Shown: piece by piece, positions 52,773 through 61,296 of the stretch
Position numbering within the stretch: position 1 is the first letter of the stretch
How the letters are laid out: each line of letters begins with the position of its first letter
DNA from: Rivularia sp963920925
GTDB taxonomy: Bacteria > Cyanobacteriota > Cyanobacteriia > Cyanobacteriales > Nostocaceae
Assembly: GCF_963920925.1 (NCBI RefSeq)
Contig: NZ_CAWUDI010000005.1
Span: 124,001 to 188,000 of the forward strand
Reading direction: 5' to 3'
Length of the DNA: 64,000 nt
Made by a program: the position numbers and the translations under genes
Notes under the pieces: model-generated
Told to the model about the DNA's origin: nothing
Seen by the model: only the letters and a program-made list of their open reading frames with translations
Database searches by the model: none

Positions 52773-53336
52773 ATTTTACTCAGAATTACGGTATATAAAT
52801 ACGCAAAGGTTAAGAATTATCCAAAGCTATATGTGTATAAAATATTTTGGTTAAATCAAATATAGAATTACATATTTTTTAAAACATAAACTCATTAAAG
52901 CTTTTAATTTGTGAAAAATTTACTTTTAGGTGAGATTACTTAATACTGGCTTTATATTACATTGATAAGATGATTTGTATTAACTTTTATCTAGTCCTTC
53001 AGCTTGAAATTATATACTGAGTTAGTATATATTATCACATAATCACCAGGTTTTTCTACTAATACAGCAAAGCTTCAGAATTTAATCAAACTCTGAAGCT
53101 TTGCGTAGACACATTATGGATAAATGTCAAGTTTGTTCCGAAGATACTGTATACTTCTTCATCAAATTTTAATCTTTTATGCAATATAGGGTAGATTAAA
53201 TCTATTAACTTCACATATCGCTGTTGTTGTAATTTTTAAGAGACAAGAGTAAAATTTCGGCAACAAGCTTTTGTAGATTTAAACTCGGAGAATAAGAATC
53301 AATTTCTAAATAAAGCTTTTCTGGATTTATAGAAAT
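52773..53336. other. AT-rich gap with a perfect hairpin
   Basis: About 560 bases without a gene between two minus-strand genes. It should carry the promoter of the PhyH-like gene near 52780-52900. The hairpin at 53067-53104 is its main visible structure. Confidence 0.5.
53067..53104. other. Perfect 13-base-pair hairpin
   Basis: GCAAAGCTTCAGA (53067-53079) pairs with TCTGAAGCTTTGC (53092-53104) around a twelve-base loop. No T-run on either side, so a terminator is not clear. It lies downstream of the REC-EAL gene's 3' end (minus strand) by about 230 bases and upstream of the PhyH-like gene. Confidence 0.6.
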
Positions 53337-54551
53337 TTACGCTATCAAACGTACATTAGTAAGTAATAATTCTTCAAACTCCGTGACTGGTAAAGGATGA
53401 CTTAACAGATAACCTTGTGTTTTATCGAATTTAAGCGCTCTTACAATATTTAATTCTGCTTTAGTTTCTACACCTTCAGCAACTACTTGTAGGTTGAGGT
53501 TATGAGCCATTTCAACAATTCCCTTAGTTATTACTGACTTTTGTCTATCTTTATCAATATTATGGATAAAGTAATGGTCTATTTTTAAAGTATCTATTGG
53601 CAGTTGCTTTAAATGAAGAAGAGAGCAACGACCAGTACCAAAATCATCAATAGAAAGTTTCAAGCCATGCGATCGCAATTCTTGCATTCTATTAATTGCT
53701 GTATTCATATCCTGTCCGATCATCCTTTCTGTAACTTCTAACTCTAGGGAAGACGGATGCAAATCATTTTCTACCAACGATTTAAGTAATTTTGAAACGA
53801 AATCTGGCTGAATTAATTGATTGACTGAGATATTTATCGTAGCATAGAAATTTTTATAACCGGCATCTTGCCATATTTTCGTTTGGTTACAGACATTGTG
53901 GATTAACCATTCTCCAATTGGAATAATTAAACCCGTCGATTCGGCTAAAGGAATTAATTCACCAGGAGAAATTAGACCTAATTCTGAACTTTGCCAACGA
54001 ACTAAACTTTCAGCACCAACTATTAAGCCAGAACTAGTGTCAACAATTGGTTGATAATGAGCTTGGAATTCTCTTAATTTTCTATGCGCTAAAGTTCTAA
54101 GTAAGCAACTTTTTAAAATTTGAAGCTCTGGTAAAAAGCTATCAGACTTTTTCTGATTATTAGAGGTATATTTGATGTTATTTTTTTGCTTTTCTAATCG
54201 ACTCTTGATTGCGCTTAAGAGTTCGGAGCGGGTAAATGGTTTGGTAAGATAGTCATCAGCACCCAAGTCCATACCTGTACGTACATCAGCCTTAGCAGTT
54301 CTAGCTGTCAGAAATATAAATGGAATAGTTGCTGTATTTGCTTGTAAGTTTAGTTTTTTTAGAACTTCATAACCATCAATATTTGGCATCATTAAATCGC
54401 ACAAAATCAAATCAGGAACTTCAGAAACTGCTAAATCTAGACCAATTTTTCCGTTAGCCGCTGCTAGAGTTTCAAAACTTTCGGCTTCTAATAAATCCAA
54501 GATATTCTCACGTACTGATGCTTCGTCTTCAATTACTAATATTTTAGCCAT
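53337..54551 (-). CDS. Response regulator with EAL c-di-GMP phosphodiesterase domain
   Basis: A 404-residue cytoplasmic protein. The receiver domain (residues 1-120) has the acidic pair near residue 8-10, phospho-acceptor Asp52 in LILCDLMMPNIDGYE, and a Lys in DDYLTKPFTRSE. The EAL domain (about 160-400) keeps the catalytic set: E in VGAESLVRW (ESL instead of EAL), N in ATINISVNQL, E in ELEVTERMI, DD in IDDFGTGRCSLLHLKQLP, K in LKIDHYFI, and E in VVAEGVETKAE, followed by QGYLLSHPLP. Hydrolysis of c-di-GMP to pGpG is thus expected, controlled by phosphorylation. An HATPase-only kinase fragment lies just upstream. Confidence 0.9.
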   Translation of the reverse strand: MAKILVIEDEASVRENILDLLEAESFETLAAANGKIGLDLAVSEVPDLILCDLMMPNIDGYEVLKKLNLQANTATIPFIFLTARTAKADVRTGMDLGADDYLTKPFTRSELLSAIKSRLEKQKNNIKYTSNNQKKSDSFLPELQILKSCLLRTLAHRKLREFQAHYQPIVDTSSGLIVGAESLVRWQSSELGLISPGELIPLAESTGLIIPIGEWLIHNVCNQTKIWQDAGYKNFYATINISVNQLIQPDFVSKLLKSLVENDLHPSSLELEVTERMIGQDMNTAINRMQELRSHGLKLSIDDFGTGRCSLLHLKQLPIDTLKIDHYFIHNIDKDRQKSVITKGIVEMAHNLNLQVVAEGVETKAELNIVRALKFDKTQGYLLSHPLPVTEFEELLLTNVRLIA

Positions 54552-54773
54552 GATTTTTTTGACAAATTGATTATTGTTTTTGCTTGATAACTGAAATTAA
54601 TGATTAATACTTTCTTAGCTAAATTCTCTTAGCTAAATATTTATACCCAAAATCTTTAATTCATCATGGCATAAGGTTTTGATAAACTTGATTTCTCTTT
54701 ATTTCTATTGTATTTAAACTTTAAAAAAATTGTAATGTTAATTCTTGTTAATATATATATTTTAACAGCAACT

Positions 54774-55208
54774 TTATAACGGAATTGCAACCGTAAACTT
54801 CGTACCTACTCCAATTTCGCTTTTGACACTTATCTCGCCTTGCAGCATATCTACACACTTTTTGACAATCGATAATCCCAATCCCGTACCCGAAATATTA
54901 CTTACATTTTTGCATCTATGAAAAGAATTGAATAAGGATGATAACTCTTCTGAAGGAATACCTATACCTTGATCTTCAATTTCAAATATCGCTCGTTTGT
55001 TGTGAGAATAAAGAGTAAACTTAACAGTATTTCCAGCGTTTGAATATTTAATTGCATTGGAAAGCAAGTTATTCAAAATATGTCCAACTGTTCTTTCATC
55101 AATTAATCCGATTAATGTTGTATTATTAGTCAGAAAATTAATAGTTATATCTGGTTGTTGCTCAGAAGCATTTTTGATCAAGTCTCTCTTCATATTCTTG
55201 TCTCTCAA
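54774..55208 (-). CDS. HATPase-only histidine kinase fragment
   Basis: About 140 residues. Only the ATP-binding domain of a sensor kinase is present: N-box NNLLSNAIKYS, G1 box DQGIGIP, and G2 box GTGLGLSIVKK. The dimerisation/HisKA domain with the phospho-histidine is missing, and the frame is closed by stops 42 bases upstream of the start; the start is a TTG at 55208 or ATG at 55193. It may be the remnant of a hybrid kinase for the downstream REC-EAL regulator, or a stand-alone ATPase-like regulator. No other kinase gene is near. Confidence 0.75.
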   Translation of the reverse strand: MRDKNMKRDLIKNASEQQPDITINFLTNNTTLIGLIDERTVGHILNNLLSNAIKYSNAGNTVKFTLYSHNKRAIFEIEDQGIGIPSEELSSLFNSFHRCKNVSNISGTGLGLSIVKKCVDMLQGEISVKSEIGVGTKFTVAIPL

Positions 55209-55325
55209 AATTAATTGTAGCTTGAGTATAAATGCTGAAAGATAGGTTTATTTTTTATACTAAATATATGGAAATTATCTAAATAGACAAGCACGGGCAA
55301 TAGAAGAAGCAGAAAAAGTCGTAAC

Positions 55326-55373
55326 AAAAAAACCGCAACCATTACTTGCTTTGCCTTACACGATGGTTGCGGT
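55326..55373 (-). terminator. Rho-independent terminator of the cyclophilin gene
   Basis: On the minus strand, ACCGCAACCAT (55373-55363) pairs with ATGGTTGCGGT (55342-55332) around a twenty-base loop, followed by a run of T (A-run at 55326-55332 on the plus strand). It lies about 50 bases after the PPIase stop at 55424. Confidence 0.85.
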
Positions 55374-55423
55374 AAAAGTTGCTCGGTTACAAAAACCGTA
55401 ACGAAGCATTCAAAACTAATTAT

Positions 55424-56530
55424 CTATGCATTGCTAGGTTCTACCAAATTCTCAATTCCTTGAGTAACTTTGGCTGATTCGATTTTGTCTCCTTGCTTAA
55501 TTTTTTCCAAAATTTCTTTACCTTCGGTGACATAACCAAAGACAGAATAACGTCCATCTAATAAGTTGCGTCCAGCAGGAGTAAGTTCGGGTTCAAACAG
55601 AAAGAAGAAAAATTGGGAAGAACCTCCGTTAACTTCAGTTTCAGGACGAGCCATTGCAACTGCACCGTAAGCAGAGAAAGGTAAAACTGGCATTTCGGTG
55701 TAAAGTCCAGCTTCTTCGAGAGTAATACCGTACATTGGTTCTTTATCTCCTTCCACAAGCACTTCCATCGGAATTGCGCGGTATTCCCCTGTTTTAGGGT
55801 CAATAAAACCTACATCTTTACCCGGTGGATCTCCAGCTTGCAGTACATAAAAATCTTCTGCACGTAAGAATTCTAAGCCATCGTAAAAACCTCGCTGCAC
55901 CAAATCAACAAAGTTTCCAGCAGTAACAGGAGCGCTGTAACCATCTAAAACAACTTCAACATCTCCTTTAGTAGTTTTTACTTCTACGGTGGCACGTCCT
56001 TTTAATTGAGGTAAATTACTGTATTCTGCGGGAACTTCATAAGGAAAAGCCGTCACCATCGATTCTTCAAGCTTACTTACCAAATCCAAAAGCTTGGCTC
56101 GTTCGATCCAAGTATCATCTTTATCTTTAGTTTTCGCTACTTCTTGCAGCTTTTCCACACCAGTTTGCAATTCGTTAATCCAAACAGAAGCTTGCTGTTG
56201 ATTTTCTTGGGGAACGCTTGCTAATATTTTCTCCGGTTTGCTAAGAACTCGCGAAGCCGTTTTTAAGTCATTCTTAATAGCTCTCCAGCGTCGGTTAGCT
56301 CTTAATTGGGTAGCAATATCTTCCAAGCTTTTCTGCAATTTCCGCACTGGTTCATTCTCTATTGGAAGCGCATACCGTAATAAAGCTTTACCATCGGTAA
56401 TCGCATTTCCTGCCGGTAAAGCAGCAATACTGGAGGAAGTCCATCCAGTCGTACTTATCCCTATAAATACCGCTACCAGTAGCAACGTAATTAGACTATT
56501 CTTCAAAGAAGATTTTAATAAGTTGAGCAT
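55424..56530 (-). CDS. TLP40/CYP38-like cyclophilin-type peptidyl-prolyl isomerase
   Basis: A 368-residue secreted protein: signal peptide (LITLLLVAVFIGISTTGWTSSSIAALPAGN), an N-terminal helical bundle of about 120 residues (KLQKSLEDIATQLRANRRWRA), then a cyclophilin-type domain from about residue 175 with GFYDGLEFLRAEDFYVLQAGDPPG and SQFFFFLFEPELTPAGRNLLDGRYSVFGYV. This arrangement matches cyanobacterial and plant thylakoid-lumen TLP40/CYP38, which helps assembly or stability of photosystem II and has weak or no isomerase activity. The active-site arginine/aromatic pattern is only partly kept, in line with that. A terminator follows. Confidence 0.9.
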   Translation of the reverse strand: MLNLLKSSLKNSLITLLLVAVFIGISTTGWTSSSIAALPAGNAITDGKALLRYALPIENEPVRKLQKSLEDIATQLRANRRWRAIKNDLKTASRVLSKPEKILASVPQENQQQASVWINELQTGVEKLQEVAKTKDKDDTWIERAKLLDLVSKLEESMVTAFPYEVPAEYSNLPQLKGRATVEVKTTKGDVEVVLDGYSAPVTAGNFVDLVQRGFYDGLEFLRAEDFYVLQAGDPPGKDVGFIDPKTGEYRAIPMEVLVEGDKEPMYGITLEEAGLYTEMPVLPFSAYGAVAMARPETEVNGGSSQFFFFLFEPELTPAGRNLLDGRYSVFGYVTEGKEILEKIKQGDKIESAKVTQGIENLVEPSNA

Positions 56531-56774
56531 GGAATCTAATAATGCAACATCAATTTGTTTAGATTTTGTCGTAACCTATCAATAATCTTCCCACAGCAGA
56601 GTAAGCAGAGGAAGTGCACTCAGCAGAGCAAGCGAAAATGGTATCAAGTGTCTAAGATTAATAAAATGGACGTATATATTTGGGTAAAAGCCTATAACGA
56701 ATATTAACTACCCATTAAAATTGATAATATTTGCCCAAAAACAAGTTCAAAATTGGAGTCTTAAAAAATCATCA

Positions 56775-57248
56775 ATGAGCAACGATAAAAACAGTCAAGG
56801 TTACAAAGTAATTGCTGACAACCGTCAAGCCCGTTATTTATACGAAATACTGGAAACTTACGAAGCTGGAATTCAGCTAACGGGAACCGAAGTCAAGTCT
56901 ATCCGCGCTGGTAAAGCCAACCTTCAAGATGGCTATGCACTAATTCGCGATAACGAAGCGTGGCTGCTAAACGTACATATTGCACCCTACAACGCTAGCG
57001 GACAATACTTTAATCACGAACCCCGTCGAAGCCGCAAACTTCTACTTCATCGCGACGAAATTCGCAAGCTGATTGGAAAAACCGAACAGCAAGGTTTGAC
57101 TTTAGTACCTTTAAAAATGTACTTGAAAAGCGGTTGGGTAAAAATCAGTATAGCCCTTGGTAAAGGTAAGAAAATCCACGACAAGCGAGAAACCATCAAG
57201 AAACGTCAAGATCAGCGTGAAATGCAGCGTGCTATGAAGAATTATTAA
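56775..57248 (+). CDS. smpB: SsrA-binding protein
   Basis: A 157-residue protein from the ATG at 56775; the frame is open to 56721, but those residues do not fit the family. SmpB binds tmRNA and delivers it to stalled ribosomes. Marks: GYKVIADNRQARYLYEILETYEAGIQLTGTEVKSIRAGKANLQDGYA and the AWLLNVHIAPYNASGQYFNHEP-RRSRKLLLHRDEI block, then LKMYLKSGWVKISIALGKGKKIHDKRETIKKRQDQREMQ with a basic tail. The tmRNA gene itself is not seen in the window. A repeat-rich gap follows. Confidence 0.96.
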   Translation: MSNDKNSQGYKVIADNRQARYLYEILETYEAGIQLTGTEVKSIRAGKANLQDGYALIRDNEAWLLNVHIAPYNASGQYFNHEPRRSRKLLLHRDEIRKLIGKTEQQGLTLVPLKMYLKSGWVKISIALGKGKKIHDKRETIKKRQDQREMQRAMKNY

Positions 57249-57551
57249 GGTAGGGAGTAGGGAATGGGGAACAGGCAACAGGGAATAGGGAATGGGAAAT
57301 GGGGTTAATAAGTGGGTGTACAAAATTATTTGTGTCATTGCGAGCGACAGGGGATCTTTCTCAAAATGTTGCGGTTGCTTCGTTTCACTCCGTTCAACTC
57401 GCAATGACAAATGCACAATTAATTTTGCCGAAGTACTTAATGAGAAGAATAATGTAGGTTTTGAATCTAAAATCTAAAATCTAAAACAAAAGCATCCGTT
57501 GTTAAAATCCCAAACAAAAACATCTGTTGTTAAAATCCAAAATCGGTTGAG
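57249..57551. repeat. Repeat-rich intergenic region after smpB
   Basis: Three kinds of repeats are stacked here: heptamer-type ggtagggagtagggaatgg words (57249-57305); an inverted repeat of 77 bases whose 12-base ends are perfect (TGTCATTGCGAG at 57333-57344, CTCGCAATGACA at 57398-57409); and a 28-base unit in two tandem copies (57483-57510 and 57511-57538, two to three differences). No gene is supported. Confidence 0.75.
57333..57409. repeat. Inverted-repeat element with perfect 12-base ends
   Basis: Ends TGTCATTGCGAG and CTCGCAATGACA bracket 53 bases with a ttgcggttgcttcgtttcact middle. This cattgcgag-type element is widely dispersed in bacteria and could be a miniature transposable element or a REP sequence. 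Confidence 0.7.
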
Positions 57552-57956
57552 CTATTCCACAAGATAGCTATGCCAAATTGATGTATCTTCATTACTCCCT
57601 GGAGGAAGCAGCAATCTCCAGCTTTTGCCTTCTTTTTGAAGTTGTAGGTAAATGTCAAATATTTTTTGCGGTTGCTCTATACTTCGTTTTGGCAATTTCA
57701 AATTTAAATCGTAAGTTCCTCGCATTCGGAAAGCTGGTAAATGCTCAACCGTCATCAGCTTCCGTTGCTTAATTGATAAATGATTGATTTCAAGTTCGCT
57801 AAAATCCAAATTTAACTTTTGGCTCAACTGCTGTTGCGTCTCCTGCAAAGAATACGCGATCGCCTTTTTGACTAAATGTTTATTCGGTGATGGCGTACCA
57901 AAACTGCAAGCCGTCAATAACACCAGTAAAATCATCGTTAAAACCAGTTTTACCAT
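57552..57956 (-). CDS. Small cyanobacterial lipoprotein
   Basis: A 134-residue protein with a lipoprotein signal (VKLVLTMILLVLLTACSFG, lipobox LTAC near residue 17). Mature part: NKHLVKKAIAYSLQETQQQLSQKLNLDFSELEINHLSI, then a strand-rich end. I recognise no named domain; it resembles small conserved cyanobacterial lipoproteins. It lies between repeat-rich DNA and the thiL gene, which runs the other way. Confidence 0.75.
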   Translation of the reverse strand: MVKLVLTMILLVLLTACSFGTPSPNKHLVKKAIAYSLQETQQQLSQKLNLDFSELEINHLSIKQRKLMTVEHLPAFRMRGTYDLNLKLPKRSIEQPQKIFDIYLQLQKEGKSWRLLLPPGSNEDTSIWHSYLVE

Positions 57957-58174
57957 TTTATTTAGGAGTTCTGAGTTAAGAGTTAGGAGTTAAGTTGTAT
58001 TTTACTAACGTCTAAGATGCCCGCACAAAAAGGTTTTCATTAAAATAAAATAATGAAAATAAAGATTTTTAGCTTATGAATTAGAACTTAAAAATCATAT
58101 ACCGCTACAAGTCCCCTTGTCTCCCCATCCCCCAATCTCCTTCACTGATAACTGATAACTGATAACTGAATTCC
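57957..58174. promoter_or_regulatory. Divergent promoter region of the lipoprotein gene and thiL
   Basis: About 220 bases. Heptamer words (gttaagagttaggagttaag and actgataactgataactgat at 58144-58167) stand directly before the thiL start at 58175. No THI-box riboswitch was recognised. Confidence 0.5.
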
Positions 58175-59176
58175 ATGCAAATAAAAGAAATTGGCGAACA
58201 AGGACTTTTAAAAATATTGCAGCGCTTCTGTCCTCCAGATATTATCGGAGATGATGGAGCAGTATTACCAACCGCTGCCGAAAAATCTTTGGTAGTAACG
58301 ACAGATGTATTAATTGATAAAGTTCACTTCAGCGAAACTACTACTTCTCCGTCAGATGTCGGTTGGCGAGCAGCGGCTGCAAATCTTTCCGACCTAGCTG
58401 CAATGGGAGCTTCACCGTTAGGTATTACCGTTGGCTTAGCACTTCCCGGAGATACTGCCGTTGATTGGGTAGAAAACTTATACCAAGGAATGACCCAATG
58501 CTTACAAGAACATAATACCCCGATTGTTGGCGGTGACATAGTGCGATCGCCAGTTATAACTGTAGCGATTACGGCTTTCGGAGAAGTTTCTCCACAGCAT
58601 ATTATTCGTCGCGATCGAGCCAAGGTGGGAAATGCAATTGTCATTACGGGTTGTCATGGGGCTTCTCGTGGAGGTTTGGAATTGTTGCTAAATCCCGATT
58701 TAAAAACAAGTCTGAGCGCATACGATCGGGAGGCTTTAATTAAAGCACATCAACGACCAAAACCACGCTTGGATGTTTTACCAATTCTCTGGGAAATCGT
58801 AGATTCCTATTCTGTCGTAAATATCTGTGGAATGGATAGCAGCGATGGTTTAGCAGATGCAATTTTACAAGTTTGCCAATGCAGTCAAGTTGGTGCAGTT
58901 ATTGAAGCATCTGAGATTCCCTTACATAAAGCTTTTGAAAATTGGCTAACACCTGAACTTGCTTTAGAATATGCTCTTTATGGTGGCGAAGATTTTGAAC
59001 TGCTCATGTGCTTACCCCAACAAGCGGCAAGTGCATTAGTACAAAAACTCGGTAATAGTGCAGCAGTAATTGGAACTATTACCGGCAGCGATCGAGTGTT
59101 GTTGCACGATAAATACAAGAAAATCCCCGACCAAGTTTTAAACTTAAATCGGGGATTTCAACATTTTACGGATTAA
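58175..59176 (+). CDS. thiL: Thiamine-monophosphate kinase
   Basis: A 333-residue ATP-grasp-unrelated PurM-like kinase that makes thiamine diphosphate from thiamine monophosphate, the last step of thiamine synthesis. It begins MQIKEIGEQGLLKILQRF, with IIGDDGAVLP near residue 25 (ATP/Mg binding), TTDVLIDKVHF, GWRAAAANLSDLAAMGASPLGITVGLALP, VGGDIVRSP, GMDSSDGLADAI near residue 228, and YGGEDFELL near residue 272. All are family marks. It converges with gap2, leaving nine bases between the stops. Confidence 0.94.
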   Translation: MQIKEIGEQGLLKILQRFCPPDIIGDDGAVLPTAAEKSLVVTTDVLIDKVHFSETTTSPSDVGWRAAAANLSDLAAMGASPLGITVGLALPGDTAVDWVENLYQGMTQCLQEHNTPIVGGDIVRSPVITVAITAFGEVSPQHIIRRDRAKVGNAIVITGCHGASRGGLELLLNPDLKTSLSAYDREALIKAHQRPKPRLDVLPILWEIVDSYSVVNICGMDSSDGLADAILQVCQCSQVGAVIEASEIPLHKAFENWLTPELALEYALYGGEDFELLMCLPQQAASALVQKLGNSAAVIGTITGSDRVLLHDKYKKIPDQVLNLNRGFQHFTD

Positions 59177-59185
59177 AAGCCAAAA

Positions 59186-60205
59186 TTAGTTATTCCATTT
59201 CTGAGCAACCAATTCAGCCAAATCAACAACGCGCTGAGAGTAACCCCACTCGTTGTCGTACCAAGCCATAACCTTAACCATGTCGCCACCCAGAACCATT
59301 GTCAGGCTGGCATCTACAATCGAAGAGGTATCGCTACCTTTGTAATCGGATGATACTAAAGGCAAATCGCTATAACCTAAAAACCCTTTTAGTTCGTTTT
59401 CAGAAGCATTTTTGAAAGCTTGGTTGAGTTCTTCAGCAATGGTAGGTTTCTCAACTTGGACTACGAAATCTACCATCGAAACGTTAGGCGTAGGAACTCG
59501 CAATGCTACACCATTCAGTTTTCCTTTCAAGGCTGGTAAAACTAATGCTACTGCTTTTGCCGCACCAGTAGAAGTCGGTACAATATTCATTGCCGCTGCT
59601 CTTGCACGTCGCACATCTCGGTGAGAAGCGTCAAGTAAACGTTGATCTCCCGTGTAGCTGTGAGTGGTAGTCATAGTACCTTTGATGATACCAAACTTTT
59701 CATCTAACACTTTAGCTATAGGAGCCAAGCAGTTAGTGGTACAGCTAGCATTACTAACCACGTCATACTTGGAAGGATCGTAATCTTGGTGATTTACTCC
59801 CATTACGAAAGTACCAATGTTACCGCCCTTTCCAGGAGCCGTAATTAAAACTTTTTTAGCTCCAGCCTTAATGTGCTTTCTTGCCCCATCTTCAGTGACA
59901 AACACCCCTGTTGATTCGATCACAAGGTCAATATCCCACTCTTTCCAGGGCAAGTTTTCTGGATTACGGTCAGATACACATTTGATTGTTTTACCTTTTA
60001 CTGTAATGGAGTTATCATCAGCTGAAATGTCAGCATTTTTTAAATTGCCTAGCATCGTGTCATACGTCAGCAAATGAGCATTGGTTCTGGGGTCTGAGGT
60101 ATCGTTAATAGCAACAACTTCAAGGTTACTATTTTCTCTCGTCATCCAACAACGCATAAAATTACGTCCGATGCGACCGAAACCATTAATTGCAACTCTA
60201 ACCAC
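59186..60205 (-). CDS. gap2: Glyceraldehyde-3-phosphate dehydrogenase (Gap2 type)
   Basis: A 339-residue enzyme of the Calvin cycle and gluconeogenesis that uses NADPH or NADH. It starts MVRVAINGFGRIGRNFMRCWM (Rossmann loop), has the catalytic SNASCTTNCLAPIAKV with Cys near residue 154 and the partner His in TTTHSYTGDQR, and PWDNEWGYSQ-like WYDNEWGYSQRV near the end. The N-terminus lacks the Asp that fixes NAD only and has NDTSDPRTNAHLL as in photosynthetic Gap2. No CP12-like gene is near. Confidence 0.95.
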   Translation of the reverse strand: MVRVAINGFGRIGRNFMRCWMTRENSNLEVVAINDTSDPRTNAHLLTYDTMLGNLKNADISADDNSITVKGKTIKCVSDRNPENLPWKEWDIDLVIESTGVFVTEDGARKHIKAGAKKVLITAPGKGGNIGTFVMGVNHQDYDPSKYDVVSNASCTTNCLAPIAKVLDEKFGIIKGTMTTTHSYTGDQRLLDASHRDVRRARAAAMNIVPTSTGAAKAVALVLPALKGKLNGVALRVPTPNVSMVDFVVQVEKPTIAEELNQAFKNASENELKGFLGYSDLPLVSSDYKGSDTSSIVDASLTMVLGGDMVKVMAWYDNEWGYSQRVVDLAELVAQKWNN

Positions 60206-61275
60206 AGGTCTTGCCCTCTGTATTTATGTCTAAACAGCGCTTATTTATGACCTCGATCATATCGCAAAGGGGGAGTATTAATAACTATGGAGCGTTAGAT
60301 TCCTAAAAAAATTGATAAATTATCCCGATTAGCTGCTGCAAACACCGAGATTAGCGATATGGGTTTTAACAAATTCCGCAACTAAGCTCTAAAACAAATT
60401 AGTAAATTAAACGTAAGTTACGAATATTACTTGACGGAACTCTTTCTAAAGGGGTATGTATTAATTGCCAGCACATGGTAATTACGCGAACGCCCAGTTG
60501 TTGCTCTAGTTGCTTGCGGATTGAGTCGGATTGAGTTATATTCACACCACTTGAGAATAGAACTGCACTTAGCAAATTACACGCGGAGTGTTAATTACGA
60601 GCGCCTGAAGAACGCAATGTTGGTTAGAAAAATACTACTAAGTGCGGTTTGATGATAGTTGTATTTAGATACAAAGAACTATTTTTTGGCTTGCTTAATA
60701 GTGGCAGTAGATAATTAAATTAATTGTTTGCTATCTGTAACGAAATACAAAAAGGGCACTATGATTTTAGTCGCTTATAAGAAGCAAAATCTATATCCGA
60801 ATTTTCATTTAACTATAGTAGAGGTTATAAGTTAATCAGAATTCGGATACTTAAATTTCCTTTTTGCTCTGTAGATTAAAACAAAGTTGTTTCGACTACA
60901 TAAAAATCTTTGTCTTTTATTCGTACTTCTTGTCAAAGTGATTTTTCTCAAATTCATATATATGAATTTTATCTAGATGCAAATCTTCTTTCACCTGCTT
61001 CAGGTAATATTGTAAACAATTACTTTTTCTAATTGACAATGATGTATTGTGAATTACAATTGTTTATTTCCAGATTGTGCTTCTATTCTCAGAAGAAACA
61101 TAATAATAGTTTGGAAAGAGAAAAAAATGCCATCTGGGGTTAAAATCTTTTTGAACAACTTTCATTGAATGCAACAAATTCAATATTTAAGTATGAAGTA
61201 AAATATACAAGGTTATTATCAGTACGAGTACAATTAACTGTACGATTCGCGTGTTAAAAGTGTTAACGGTGTGGT
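60206..61275. other. Long gene-free region before murC with a nested inverted repeat
   Basis: About 1070 bases between divergent gap2 and murC. No reading frame of note was found in either direction. Both promoters should lie here. The only striking structure is the nested inverted repeat at 60748-60866. Confidence 0.55.
60748..60866. ncRNA. Candidate structured element with three nested stems
   Basis: Three pairs of inverted arms lie in proper nesting: CAAAAAGG (60748-60755) with CCTTTTTG (60859-60866); TATCCGAATT (60794-60803) with AATTCGGATA (60840-60849); TTAACT (60809-60814) with AGTTAA (60830-60835). Such a 119-base foldable segment in an intergenic region of more than 1 kb is a candidate for a small RNA or a structured leader, but nothing shows that it is transcribed; a degenerate mobile-element palindrome is the main alternative. 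Confidence 0.3.
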
Positions 61276-61296
61276 GTGGTGTCAGAGGAAAATAAG

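Noticed and set aside
57249..57551. CRISPR array
   Set aside because: The repeats differ in length and lie without regular spacers; the 28-base unit occurs only twice and directly adjacent.
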